Assembly (NCBI GenBank): GCA_964655525.1
Contig: CAZZNE010000017.1
Location: forward strand, 22,281 to 86,280
Length of the DNA: 64,000 nucleotides
Direction: 5' to 3'
DNA from: DLAJ01 sp964655525
Lineage (GTDB): Bacteria; Bacillota; Clostridia; Lachnospirales; Lachnospiraceae
In this document: in pieces, positions 35,001 through 43,360 of the stretch
Layout: each line of letters begins with the position of its first letter
How positions within the stretch are numbered: the first letter of the stretch is position 1
Made by a program: the position numbers and the translations under genes
Notes under the pieces: model-generated
What the model was told of the DNA's origin: nothing
Database searches by the model: none
Seen by the model: the letters and a program-made list of their open reading frames with translations, nothing else

Positions 35001-36314
35001 ACCGCATACATCCTCTTTTGTCACATGGCGGAAAGACCATGCGCGCGGCAGGATTTCCATCACCTCGTCCACCTGATAGCTCCCTGTCACCGCCATGGAG
35101 ACCAAATGCTGCGCAAGCACATCCAGACAGCCCTCCGGCGGATTCATCCGCTCCACCTTACGCTCATTGGTAAGCTTTGCCGTCATGCCGCACAACACGC
35201 ATTCCGCTGCCGTTCTGGGAAACAAATACATCACGCTTGTCCGATTCGGGTTATGTCCCGCTCGTCCCAGCCGCTGCATCGCGCCGGAAATCGTTCTCGG
35301 ACAGCCTACCTGAAGCACCCTGTCAATCTCCCCGACATCAATGCCAAGCTCCATCGAAGACGTCGCGCACAGCAGCCGCAATTCTCCGTCCCGCAGCGCC
35401 TGCTCCGTCTCGGCACGCTGCTCCTTGGACAAACTTCCGTGATGAACACGCGCAAAATTCTCTCCGCCTATCAAGTTTACATAATACGCCAGCTTCTCTG
35501 CATAACGCCTCCCCTCCACAAAGGCGATCACGCTGCGCTGGCCCTGACAATACTGATAGACCAGTTCGGACAAATCCTTCCAAACCGGATCTGTTCTTTT
35601 TTTCGCCGTATCCATATAGGGACCCAATATGTCAAGCCGTATCTCTTTGTGCATGGGAGGTGCCGCAATAAACACCGGCTCCGGCGCAAGATACTCCGCC
35701 GCCATATCAAGCGGCGAGATCGTCGCAGAAAGCCCGATGCGCTGTAAGTTTCTTTGACAAAGCAAATCCAGCCTTGCCAGCGACAGCATCAGATGCGCGC
35801 CGCGTTTCGTGTCGATCAGCGCATGAAGCTCGTCCACAATGACCGCGCGCGCCGTGCAGAGAACGCTTTGCCCGCTCTTACTTGTAAGCATGAGATAGAG
35901 CGACTCCGGCGTAGTGATCAAAATATGGGGCGGCTTACGCACCATTCGCCGCCGTTCCCCCTGCTCCGTGTCCCCGGTGCGGATACCGACCGTGACAAGC
36001 TCCTCCCCGCCGATACCGGCAAGCGGCTTCTTTAAGTTCTCCCGAATATCCGCAGCAAGCGATTTGAGTGGGGAAATATAAATGAGCTGCAGCTCCTGCT
36101 TCAGATTTCCCTCTAGCGCCTGTTTTTTAAGTCTGTCTAAAAAAACAAGGAACGCGGAAAGTGTTTTCCCCGTTCCGGTCGGCGCGGACACAAGCACATG
36201 CTTCCCCTCCGCGATCGCACCCCACGACTGCTCCTGCACGAGCGTAGGCGCGCCGAGCGTCTCGCGAAACCAAGCCGCCGTTTCCGGCTCAAATAGTGTC
36301 AAACAATCCTCCAT
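32013..36314 (-). CDS. lhr: Lhr-like large DEAD/DEAH-box helicase
   Basis: 1433 residues, matching the Lhr family of large superfamily 2 helicases. The first domain shows APTGTGKT (Walker A), VIVDELHAL (DExH), LSATISPLD (motif III); the second shows SSMELGIDVGEID and QRLGRAGHNPNR (motif VI). The long C-terminal half carries winged-helix and Lhr-core elements. Such enzymes unwind RNA-DNA or DNA structures and are linked to repair. A disordered linker near residues 924-970 contains three exact 15-residue repeats. Monocistronic by context. Confidence 0.88.
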   Translation of the reverse strand: MEDCLTLFEPETAAWFRETLGAPTLVQEQSWGAIAEGKHVLVSAPTGTGKTLSAFLVFLDRLKKQALEGNLKQELQLIYISPLKSLAADIRENLKKPLAGIGGEELVTVGIRTGDTEQGERRRMVRKPPHILITTPESLYLMLTSKSGQSVLCTARAVIVDELHALIDTKRGAHLMLSLARLDLLCQRNLQRIGLSATISPLDMAAEYLAPEPVFIAAPPMHKEIRLDILGPYMDTAKKRTDPVWKDLSELVYQYCQGQRSVIAFVEGRRYAEKLAYYVNLIGGENFARVHHGSLSKEQRAETEQALRDGELRLLCATSSMELGIDVGEIDRVLQVGCPRTISGAMQRLGRAGHNPNRTSVMYLFPRTAAECVLCGMTAKLTNERKVERMNPPEGCLDVLAQHLVSMAVTGSYQVDEVMEILPRAWSFRHVTKEDVCGVLAMLAGDYEHQRDIPVRPRLLYDRIHETVEGDAYSRMLAVSAGGTIPDKGLYTVRTEDGIKIGEADEEFVYETQLGDRFLLGAFAWRVIHISRDTVTVRQAETEGARVPFWHGEIKGRDKETGIAFGKIFRSLQEAEEDHKLLGALSELGLDEAAAALSEGYLQRQMAATGSLPSDKTVIVERFYDRSGKAQLMVHSVFGRRVNAPLSLLAAGQAEREMNESVGNVDDEDGFLLYSYGQKPLPEGLLYRISPTNVREMLSALLPSTPVFNMAFRYNCGRALMMGVRGKSRQPLWMQRLKSAELFQSVVREKQHPLIVETRRECMEQFWDVEGVIELLDQIQSGEILVREVETETASPMSLPLQWAEEANVMYDYAPTPHGIHEAVREELQEVLKRQEKLLRPGEEELAAVQAKEKLPQDEKQLHTLLMTEGDLIAGELDVPVEWFEKLEKEGRVCYLEQGLWIAAEHVETYREALAESECEAGESETGEMCREDEPIGGGGTGEMCREDEPIGGGGTGEMCREDEPIGGGDRDAAAAGIRRESALQIVRRMLRYRGASSAGQVAARYGWSAQEAEKLLDELRGRGDVVLHDAYYYHAVLYQRARNKTVKNRREEIATVEPAACAALFMSRLQRQAPPEECVQTAVSLFAGTSFPAAMWEELLLPARVKGYREQYLDAMLSEGAYFWRMEENGRICFERTDRIDWDEDTDIPWERLTKQEALLAEALKKRGASFAQSLSGVLGGEPIYDTLLSLVEKGIVCADSFVPVRHVLNQEQLKKANARRRVGVHRKLMQAGRFELVRPTKPLTVQEQVERCFDRYLILCRETAAAFGLSWQEALSILRVSEYTGEVRRGYFVRGLSGAQFIRAKDFASVTALLSHPLTETVWVSAADPLQPWGKLLPHEKGRAFLNVGGSVVALRRGEPVVVFEKQGKSCSVFDAEGLAEVLLLFVEEFRRGRIFAGRSRIVVKEYPKEAAYVFEQCGFVREIQDYVLYR
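33407..33541 (-). repeat. Three tandem 45-bp repeats in lhr
   Basis: Units begin at 33407, 33452 and 33497, each exactly 45 bases and nearly identical. On the coding strand they code for the 15-residue unit GEMCREDEPIGGGGT in frame. They fill a linker between the helicase core and the C-terminal domains. Confidence 0.9.
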
Positions 36315-36494
36315 GCCGTTTATGTCCTTTCTTTTTTATCTGAAAAGCCTACTGCCTGCGCAGTTCTACCCGCTATCATAAAAATTTTTACATTTGGCAA
36401 AACTGCGGTATCCCCTTAAAATATGGAATAGAAAGAATTAGCTACATTGTATCATGCCCGCCCATATAATTCTATTTAAAATCAATTATAAATT

Positions 36495-36974
36495 TTATAA
36501 AAAATATTTATCAAAAACCTTGTATAAAACAATACATAAACCCATTGGCAGACCAAATAATACTCCGCCTATTAATATTCCCACAGCCAACTGAGGTACA
36601 GAAAAGCAATTTGACAAAAAATAATTTCTTAATCCAAAAACCGAATTAACAAGAAACAGTGTTCCACTTATCAAACCCGGAGATACTTTTCTGTCTTTGA
36701 TTGTATAAAAAAAGTGATCCCCAAAATTGATCAATCCCCATATCAGAATACCCAAACCAAAGCATGTAAGTTTATCATTGAATAAATATAAAAATACTGA
36801 TAAAAGGAGCATTGGATAATAGATGAATAAATTGTTTGCCATCCAATGTCCATGTGTCATATGATAAGGCAACCATTTATGTTCATACATCCATTTAGGA
36901 AAATCTCCGATGGCCTCCTCAAATAAGTGAAATGGTAAGTAAATTACCAAATTAAAAATAATAAAGTTCATCAT
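36495..36974 (-). CDS. HXXEE-domain membrane protein
   Basis: 159 residues, four or five hydrophobic segments. The HLFEE motif near residue 16 and HxxxH-type residues further on (HMTHGHWMANN, NFGDHFFY) fit the HXXEE membrane family, of unknown function. Its start overlaps the PadR stop by four bases (ATGA), so the two are translationally coupled. The pair is clearly AT-richer than its neighbours, with codon choices to match, which suggests a horizontal origin. Confidence 0.75.
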   Translation of the reverse strand: MMNFIIFNLVIYLPFHLFEEAIGDFPKWMYEHKWLPYHMTHGHWMANNLFIYYPMLLLSVFLYLFNDKLTCFGLGILIWGLINFGDHFFYTIKDRKVSPGLISGTLFLVNSVFGLRNYFLSNCFSVPQLAVGILIGGVLFGLPMGLCIVLYKVFDKYFL

Positions 36975-37516
36975 ATTCCTTTTTCTCCTGTCATTTTCCC
37001 AAAATTTTTTTCAAAGTTTTCTTCCCATTTTTCCAGTGTTTCCAACAGCATAAACTGTTGTTCTAATATAGTCCGTCCAAATAAGGGAATATCTTTATGC
37101 TTAGGCAGTTGTTCCATAAGTTGCATTTTGGTGTTTTGAATACTGTTTTTTATGTTCATAATACATTCATTTGCCATATTTTCATCAATCAATGCCATAT
37201 TTACAATAACAGCATTAAAATCCAAAAAAACCCTGGTTTCAGCTAATGAAAATTTAATCATCCATTCTCTAAAGATTTCTTTTCCCTTAGGCGTTATTGT
37301 ATACAATGTTTTTTCGGGCATATTTCCGTTCTTAATGGTTTCACTAACAACATATCCCTTTGCTTCATATTGAACCACTTTTTTATAAACAGTAAAGGAA
37401 CCGATTTTAATCCACCTAGACAAGTTTCTGGCTTCAATCTGCTTTTGTAAATCATATGCACTTTTAGGACTTTGACATAATGAACCTAAAATAATCAAAT
37501 CAATCGTAGACATCAT
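36971..37516 (-). CDS. PadR-family transcriptional regulator
   Basis: 181 residues. The N-terminal winged helix (STIDLIILGSLCQSPKSAYDLQKQI, then FTVYKKVVQYEAKGYVV and LYTITPKGKEIFREW) is typical of PadR; the C-terminal part is a helical dimerisation domain with Leu repeats. PadR proteins usually repress their own operon and a transporter or membrane protein. Two adjacent ATG codons (37516, 37513) follow GGGAGGTGG; the second has the better spacing. A large inverted repeat over the promoter is its probable target. Confidence 0.88.
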   Translation of the reverse strand: MMSTIDLIILGSLCQSPKSAYDLQKQIEARNLSRWIKIGSFTVYKKVVQYEAKGYVVSETIKNGNMPEKTLYTITPKGKEIFREWMIKFSLAETRVFLDFNAVIVNMALIDENMANECIMNIKNSIQNTKMQLMEQLPKHKDIPLFGRTILEQQFMLLETLEKWEENFEKNFGKMTGEKGI

Positions 37517-37522
37517 CCACCT

Positions 37523-37578
37523 CCCAAATTGCTGTATAAACTAGTACTGTATTATACAGTAATTTGGGAATTTGTCAA
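37523..37578 (-). promoter_or_regulatory. PadR operon promoter with overlapping operator
   Basis: On the minus strand TTGACA (37578-37573) and TATAAT (37556-37551) are both consensus with a 16-base spacer. A nearly perfect 17-base inverted repeat, from CCCAAATT (37523-37530) out to AATTTGGG (37561-37568), overlays the -10 box and spacer, an excellent candidate PadR operator. Confidence 0.85.
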
Positions 37579-37694
37579 GTTTTGCTTCATACTTATATCA
37601 AAATTATTAACAATACCGCGTTTTCTCACTATTTCACTTCTTGCATTATATTGAAAGAACAAGAGCGTTTTGTTTTATAATGTAAAAACACCAT

Positions 37695-37750
37695 TAAGAA
37701 AAGCCCTGCAATGTACAGAGCCTTTCTTACTTTTGATTAACCGTTAATCA
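37695..37750 (-). terminator. Imperfect terminator and short palindrome after the 37783 gene
   Basis: AAGAAAAGCCCTG (from 37697) pairs with CAGAGCCTTTCTT (to about 37729) with G-T pairs; on the minus strand TTTTCTTAAT follows. Next to it, TGATTAAC-C-GTTAATCA (37734-37750) is a perfect odd-centred palindrome of unknown use. Confidence 0.45.
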
Positions 37751-37782
37751 GCATAACCCACTTTACTGACAATTCATTCCGC

Positions 37783-38829
37783 CTATCTTGATCCGCCTTG
37801 TGGCGCTCCATACCGCTTCTGCAGTTCTACCACAAATTCCGAAAAGCCTTTGCGGAATTGTTTTTCTTTGATTACATAGTTTTTCCGCTGCGTATACAGC
37901 GTAACGCTTCTGTTATCCTGTTCCGCACAGTATCCGATCCTCTGCACCTCATTCCAACCCACGCTCTCGGCGCCTTTCGGAAACCGTTCAAACGTGATCT
38001 GCATCCGGTCATATGTGATTTTTTGCAGGCTCGTATAGGCCAGACAGCCAATACTGATTACCACGAGTCCGACCACCAACAGCTTTGTCTCTATCCCTTC
38101 TTTGGAAAAAAGCCACGCTCCGATGTCCTCTCCCGAAACAAATCCCATCACAACAACCATCACCGCCATTAACAGGCTGATCACCAGCATTACCACATAC
38201 TCGCCCGTGCGGTAACGCAGCATGCCCACTCCATCGATGACGCTGTATTCCCGCTGATAAGCGCCCGCATCCCCGCTTTTCACCGCATTCTCCGGTCTTA
38301 AGTGACGCATCGCCGTCTCGTAAAAATCATGGTAGCCCGTAAGATCAGCCGTCGCCGAAATCCGCCTGACCCCGTCCCTGTCGTATAGGTTGATCGCATT
38401 CTGATTTTTTATTTCCATCCTCGAGAGTTCGTGCCAAGTCAGCCGCTGATAGGTGTGGAACGGCGATCCAAGAAAAAGCTGCTCCTCATCATAGAGAATA
38501 TGTCTTTTTTGCATACAATATCCCGCGAAAAAACCGGCGAACAGGATAACAAGACCAATACCCAGACATAGCAGTATCATGCCGCCCGCTTCCTCCCATG
38601 CGCCGTCCGCGATCGCCAGATAGGCAATGATACAGAGAAACCCCATCACAAAAATACCCAGCGCCGGCAGCACAAGAATCCTCGCCCGCGGCATGGCAAG
38701 CATGCGCATCCCCCGTTTCCGATACCCCCGCTGCTCCTTACTGCCCTTGAAAACCGGTGTTGCGGAAAGCAACAGAATGATGATTCCCAAAACCAACAAA
38801 AGAAGCCATTTGATGATCCGTTCGTTCAT
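37783..38829 (-). CDS. Membrane protein of unknown function with two PH-like regions
   Basis: 348 residues. Hydrophobic segments near 8-25, 48-72, 80-105 and two around 215-235 and 250-268. After each membrane block comes a soluble stretch with PH-like/DUF pattern (ILYDEEQLFLGSPFHTYQRLTWHELSRMEI; ITYDRMQITFERFPKG...WNEVQRIGYC), suggesting an internal duplication. I do not recognise the family. It stands alone, divergent from the secreted nuclease gene. Confidence 0.7.
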   Translation of the reverse strand: MNERIIKWLLLLVLGIIILLLSATPVFKGSKEQRGYRKRGMRMLAMPRARILVLPALGIFVMGFLCIIAYLAIADGAWEEAGGMILLCLGIGLVILFAGFFAGYCMQKRHILYDEEQLFLGSPFHTYQRLTWHELSRMEIKNQNAINLYDRDGVRRISATADLTGYHDFYETAMRHLRPENAVKSGDAGAYQREYSVIDGVGMLRYRTGEYVVMLVISLLMAVMVVVMGFVSGEDIGAWLFSKEGIETKLLVVGLVVISIGCLAYTSLQKITYDRMQITFERFPKGAESVGWNEVQRIGYCAEQDNRSVTLYTQRKNYVIKEKQFRKGFSEFVVELQKRYGAPQGGSR

Positions 38830-39165
38830 TTGTAAAGCCCTCCCTCTATTTCCTATTTTTTATTCGTTTTCTTCTTCCGAATAATCTCGCACTCCTTCAC
38901 ATTCCGTACGATTATCAGCGCCATGACATCACTTCATCCAAAAAATTACTTCTATTATACACCACATACGTACCACTTTCTACACAGATTAACAATTGCA
39001 TTTCGCTCAGCCCGTACCATTTGCTCAAATTGCAACCGGAATGTACTTGCAATTCGACCATAGTAGTTGATATAATTTTGTTGTGGTATTCCAGTGTACT
39101 GACATCCCTTGTCGCTGCTTTATTTATAAGAAAAGCATAACGATAAAAAACATGGAGAGGTTCTT
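38830..39165. promoter_or_regulatory. Divergent intergenic region
   Basis: For the plus-strand nuclease, TTGCAA and TATAAT occur about 18 bases apart near 39050-39080, some 85 bases before the ATG. For the minus-strand membrane protein, TATAAT lies near 38950-38960. No ORF, repeat or conserved RNA is visible in this 336-base stretch. Confidence 0.4.
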
Positions 39166-40488
39166 ATGAAAAAAGCATCCGGTAAAAAATCAAACCGCAT
39201 CTCCGCCTTATTCCTGCTTCCGATCGTGGCAGTCGTGATCGCCCTGCCGATCTTTTTGACGATGCTTGTGGAAGCACCGGTCGGCGATACCAATCGACAG
39301 TCTGAAACCGTAATAGCGACTGACGGCGGCATTCTCATGGATGATAACGCAGGCAGCGATGCTGCCCTCGACGGCACAAGCGAAAATAGCAACGACGGCT
39401 TTGTGATCAACACGAATGGCATCGATAACGGCAACGATGATGGTCATGGCGGAAATACTTCCGACGCCGATACGGGTTTCGGCGGCTCATCACCAGCCGA
39501 TTCGGACGGCACAGATTCACCTTCCACATCCGGGACTGCGTCGGGCGGCGTACAAGAAGGAGCGTCCCCTTCCTCTCAGGAAGAATTTGCAAACGGCTGG
39601 GAGCAGACATTCACCTTGAATGACGTTCCCGCATATTCAGGGGCGCTTTACACGGTCATTAATGATAATATTCCTTTTTTCCCGAAAACACCAAACGCGA
39701 CGGAATCCTTCGAGCACTACGCTGAGCTTGATTCCCTCGGGCGGTGCGGCACCGCCTGCGCCAATGTCGGGCAGGACCTTATGCCGACCGAACCACGCGG
39801 GGAAATCGGGCAGGTCAGACCGAGCGGATGGCATACGGTCAAATACGACGGCATTGACGGCAATTACCTTTATAACCGCTGCCATCTGATCGCCTACCAG
39901 CTTGCGGGGGAAAACGCAAATGAACGAAACCTCATCACTGGAACAAGATCTTTTAATGCCGTCGGCATGCTCCCCTTTGAGGAGATGGTGGGCGATTATG
40001 TCAGAGAGACCGATCATCACGTTCTCTATCGGGTCACGCCGATGTTTCGCGGAATGAACCTCGTCGCAGACGGCGTGTTGATGGAGGCGTGGTCCGTGGA
40101 AGACAATGGCGCCGGGATCTGTTTTAACGTATTTGTTTATAATGTCCAGCCGGGTATTGTCATCGACTATGCGACCGGCGACAGCTATGCAGATACCGGG
40201 GTTGCTCTTGCAGACGGGAGCTCCGCCAATCAAAGCGGCGATACCGCATCCCCCGACGGCGATTCCGCCGATCCGGTGATCCTTCCGCCCCCAGCCGATA
40301 CGCCTACGCCCGAACCTCAGGAGAGCTCCTCGGCTGACTATATCTTAAACACAAACACGCACAAATTTCACTATCCTTACTGCGACAGCGTGCAGGAAAT
40401 GGCGGAACGGAATAAGCTTCCCTATTCGGGAACGCGGGATGAAGTGATCGCCATGGGCTATGTGCCGTGTAAGCGCTGTAACCCGTAA
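39166..40488 (+). CDS. Secreted or membrane-anchored DNA/RNA non-specific endonuclease
   Basis: 440 residues. An N-terminal hydrophobic helix (residues 12-32) is followed by a low-complexity Ser/Gly/Asp linker to about 145. The nuclease core follows the beta-beta-alpha-metal pattern seen in EndA/Spd-type enzymes: YNRCHLIAYQLAGENANERNLITGT supplies the catalytic His and Asn, then YRVTPMFRGMNLVADGVLMEA. A second Pro/Thr linker leads to a C-terminal Ada-like metal-binding region (HKFHYPYCDSV...YVPCKRCNP). It likely degrades external nucleic acid. Single gene; the upstream gap carries a plausible promoter. Confidence 0.88.
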   Translation: MKKASGKKSNRISALFLLPIVAVVIALPIFLTMLVEAPVGDTNRQSETVIATDGGILMDDNAGSDAALDGTSENSNDGFVINTNGIDNGNDDGHGGNTSDADTGFGGSSPADSDGTDSPSTSGTASGGVQEGASPSSQEEFANGWEQTFTLNDVPAYSGALYTVINDNIPFFPKTPNATESFEHYAELDSLGRCGTACANVGQDLMPTEPRGEIGQVRPSGWHTVKYDGIDGNYLYNRCHLIAYQLAGENANERNLITGTRSFNAVGMLPFEEMVGDYVRETDHHVLYRVTPMFRGMNLVADGVLMEAWSVEDNGAGICFNVFVYNVQPGIVIDYATGDSYADTGVALADGSSANQSGDTASPDGDSADPVILPPPADTPTPEPQESSSADYILNTNTHKFHYPYCDSVQEMAERNKLPYSGTRDEVIAMGYVPCKRCNP

Positions 40489-40530
40489 ACATTTCAGACT
40501 AGTTCAGACCACCTTCCTGTTTTATCCTAT

Positions 40531-43356
40531 TTACCCCGCTGTCGGACAATAAAACGTGATTGCAGCAACAGCACAATCTTTTACCATGAGCGCCAGATAA
40601 AGAGGCAATGCATCTTCCGCGCCCAAATCAATATCCGCAATCATGATACAATCAAATCGGTCAGACCATTCATAATCTTTGCCTGCATAATCCCAATCCT
40701 CATCCATGCCAACATAGCTGCAAGGATACGCATTTGGATTCCAGCCCTGATGCCCTGTCACTTCTTTCTCTAAATAACTTCCGTCAAAATTCATGACTGC
40801 CATGTCGGGATATTTCTCAAGGACTTCGTCCATCGTCATTCCTACAGAGATTCCGTTCTGCAGGGAATGGCTGCTGCTAAAAATCGCATATCCGAAATAC
40901 TCTGCCTCTTCTGCGTCTTTTTGATCATACTTCCCATAGTAATACTCCACACCATCAATGGATACCATGTACCAGACTCCCTCGCTTGTACCCGGCAGCA
41001 TCCCCCGTATTTGCTGCATTGATCCCATATCTTTTGCAGTCGTAAAATCATATTCTTCTATCACAGGCGTCACTGCCACATCACTTTCCGTAAAGGTTTG
41101 GATCATCGCAGGCTCATTCCCATTTGCATGCTCTAAACCTGTGCCTCCTTCGCTAATGCTATTCACCGGATGAAACTCATGGGTACAAATGATAGAATAC
41201 TCACCCCCTTCCCACTGCATCACTTTTTCTTCGGTTCCCACATTCTCGCCGCATACCCAGTAGGAGCCGTCCGCTTTTTGAATCACCGTATTATACAAAA
41301 AATTCTGATACCCATCGTCATACTCTGCAATGGTATCGTGTTCTGTATACTTCAGCCTTCCCGTCCATGCCATGGCAAGATTCTCCGCGTTCAGTTCTGA
41401 ATAACCATCCACAGCAAGATCCGTCCATACCATCACAACATCTTCCGCGACCATTGTTGGTTCACTGACCAAACCAAAGTCTGCAACGCCACAATTTCCG
41501 TAGTCATTATCTCCCCATGTCCAGACTGTTCCGTTTGCAAGCAATGCCGCATGGTGAGACCAACCTCCTGTGACAAAGGCTGCACTTTCAAAAATCTTTT
41601 GGGGTCTTGCAATAAAATATCCTCTATAAACGGTTCCCCATGTCCATACGCTCCCGTCCTCTTTCAAGCAGACAATATCATCACGGCCGCAGCAGGCATA
41701 CGCCACATTTACCGCGAGTAAGTAGGGTTCACTTACATAGCAATCCTTCTTTGTATAATAGTTGTTCCAATCCATGACCGCATATTGCTGCAGGGCTCCG
41801 CCTGCGGCATTTCCCATACCATAAAGTCTGTGATCTTCCGTCAAAAAAATGACAAACCCTCTTTGCGAAAAATCCACATGAACGACATTCTCTGCAATCT
41901 TTACCATATCCTCATGGAAATCATTATCCTGCGTCTCCTGCCCTAACTGCCCATATTCATTTCTCCCACACCCCCACAATACATGGTTCTCGTCAATATG
42001 ATAGAGATTCGCCGGATTTCCCTTATGTGTGATGTAGTAGTCCGTAATATCCAAGGAAACATGCAGTGGTTCCACTTCATCAGATTCATCCGGCTTATCT
42101 GTCATTTCCCCATTTTCAGCAATATTTATTTCATCATTGATCTCATGATTGATTTCATTAACATCCTCGTTGGAGGCATCCGCGTCTGAAATGGCGGCCT
42201 TACGGGTAAATACCAAGCATACGATCAGAATAACAACACCGGCAATCAAAACTGCCATTACCCCTCTTTTTGTCTTCCTGAATGCTGCCAGATTCTGAAC
42301 TCTGCCCTTTACATCCCCTTCTCCGAAATCCACAGGGATTCCGCCAATGATACGGCGCGGTGTGGAAAGTGCCAGCAGGGAAGTAGAATAATCCGCCCTA
42401 ACCGTCTCTCCCAGCCTTTTTATGACCGCCTCATCACAGCTCATCTCCATATCCTTGCAGAAAAAAACAAATGCAAGCCATACCAGCGGATTAAACCAGT
42501 GAACGCATAACGCGGCAAACGCTACAGGCTTTATGATATGGTCAAAACGCCTGATATGAAACTTTTCATGTAAAATGATGTATTCCTGTTCTTTTTCGCC
42601 GAGCCCCTCCGGTAAATAGATTCTGGGATTAAATATGCCCATGACAAACGGGGATATCGCTTCGTCCATCATATAAATGTTTTCTTTTAACGGAATGGAA
42701 ACCGACACTTTATTGCGTATCACAACGGCAGAGATCACACAGTATAAAAACAGGATGCCGATTCCTGCCAGCCACACATACTTTCCATACAGGATAAACC
42801 GCTCCTGCCACGAAACTTCCGCCGCCCTGACACTTCCGTCCGGATAAAGTTGTGCGGTCGAATCCTGTGCGGCCGCAACCTGTGCATCTGCCGCCTGTGC
42901 ATCTGCAACCCATGCATCTGCAGCCTGTACATCTGCAGCCTGTATATCTGCAGCCTGTACATCTGCAGCCTGTATATCTGCAGCCTGTACATCTGCAGCC
43001 TGTATATCTGCAGCCTGTGCATCTGCAGTCTCTCCGGGTGAAACCTGCGCGTTTTCCGGAGCATTCCCTGCTTCACCGTCCGGATACGGAATCGTCCATT
43101 CGTCCGACACTTCCGAAGAAACGGCATTTTTTTCCGACGTGTGCTCATAAAATACGGACCCCGGATTCGGGACAGGGCTATAATCTGATTCCAGCGTGAC
43201 CGGACAAAGCAGCCTAAATAACACAACGCTCCAGAGCAAATAAGAAAGAGACTTGGGAAAACGTTTCAATAACATACGTACAAGGAATACAACAACGATG
43301 ACGATGCTTGCCATCCGGCTCATATCCATTACTTTTAAAAACATCTGCTCCAGCAT
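40531..43356 (-). CDS. BlaR1/MecR1-like M56 sensor protease fused to RCC1-like repeats
   Basis: 941 residues. N-terminal membrane helices, an extracytoplasmic linker (about 55-180) with AAD[VI]Q repeats, a further helix near 190-210, then an M56 zinc protease with HEKFH (263-267) and MEMSCDEAVI. A last helix lies at about 365-383. Instead of a penicillin-binding sensor, the C-terminal ~500 residues hold RCC1-like units (NHVLWGCGRNEYGQLG, GSVWTWGTVYRGY, GTVWTWGDNDYGNCG). GAGGGGGT precedes the ATG. It lies four bases after a BlaI-like repressor gene, so signalling by repressor cleavage is likely, with an unknown ligand. Confidence 0.85.
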   Translation of the reverse strand: MLEQMFLKVMDMSRMASIVIVVVFLVRMLLKRFPKSLSYLLWSVVLFRLLCPVTLESDYSPVPNPGSVFYEHTSEKNAVSSEVSDEWTIPYPDGEAGNAPENAQVSPGETADAQAADIQAADVQAADIQAADVQAADIQAADVQAADAWVADAQAADAQVAAAQDSTAQLYPDGSVRAAEVSWQERFILYGKYVWLAGIGILFLYCVISAVVIRNKVSVSIPLKENIYMMDEAISPFVMGIFNPRIYLPEGLGEKEQEYIILHEKFHIRRFDHIIKPVAFAALCVHWFNPLVWLAFVFFCKDMEMSCDEAVIKRLGETVRADYSTSLLALSTPRRIIGGIPVDFGEGDVKGRVQNLAAFRKTKRGVMAVLIAGVVILIVCLVFTRKAAISDADASNEDVNEINHEINDEINIAENGEMTDKPDESDEVEPLHVSLDITDYYITHKGNPANLYHIDENHVLWGCGRNEYGQLGQETQDNDFHEDMVKIAENVVHVDFSQRGFVIFLTEDHRLYGMGNAAGGALQQYAVMDWNNYYTKKDCYVSEPYLLAVNVAYACCGRDDIVCLKEDGSVWTWGTVYRGYFIARPQKIFESAAFVTGGWSHHAALLANGTVWTWGDNDYGNCGVADFGLVSEPTMVAEDVVMVWTDLAVDGYSELNAENLAMAWTGRLKYTEHDTIAEYDDGYQNFLYNTVIQKADGSYWVCGENVGTEEKVMQWEGGEYSIICTHEFHPVNSISEGGTGLEHANGNEPAMIQTFTESDVAVTPVIEEYDFTTAKDMGSMQQIRGMLPGTSEGVWYMVSIDGVEYYYGKYDQKDAEEAEYFGYAIFSSSHSLQNGISVGMTMDEVLEKYPDMAVMNFDGSYLEKEVTGHQGWNPNAYPCSYVGMDEDWDYAGKDYEWSDRFDCIMIADIDLGAEDALPLYLALMVKDCAVAAITFYCPTAG
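42885..43030 (-). repeat. Tandem 15-bp repeats in the M56 sensor gene
   Basis: About nine in-frame units of 15 bases (plus-strand core ATCTGCAGCCTGTAC) code for AADVQ/AADIQ pentapeptides in the extracytoplasmic linker. The central six copies alternate C/T at one base (Val/Ile codons), i.e. a 30-base higher-order period. Confidence 0.9.
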
Positions 43357-43360
43357 ATGC

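Noticed and set aside
37734..37750. Palindrome TGATTAAC-C-GTTAATCA as a regulator site
   Set aside because: It is at the 3' end of a gene, not at a promoter; no linked regulator. Left as an unexplained palindrome next to the terminator.
42850..43199. Plus-strand ORFs rich in Cys/Tyr or His/Leu/Gln repeats (e.g. SLYIC and VHLQP units)
   Set aside because: They are other-frame readings of the 15-bp repeat inside the M56 sensor gene; no ribosome site and no independent support.
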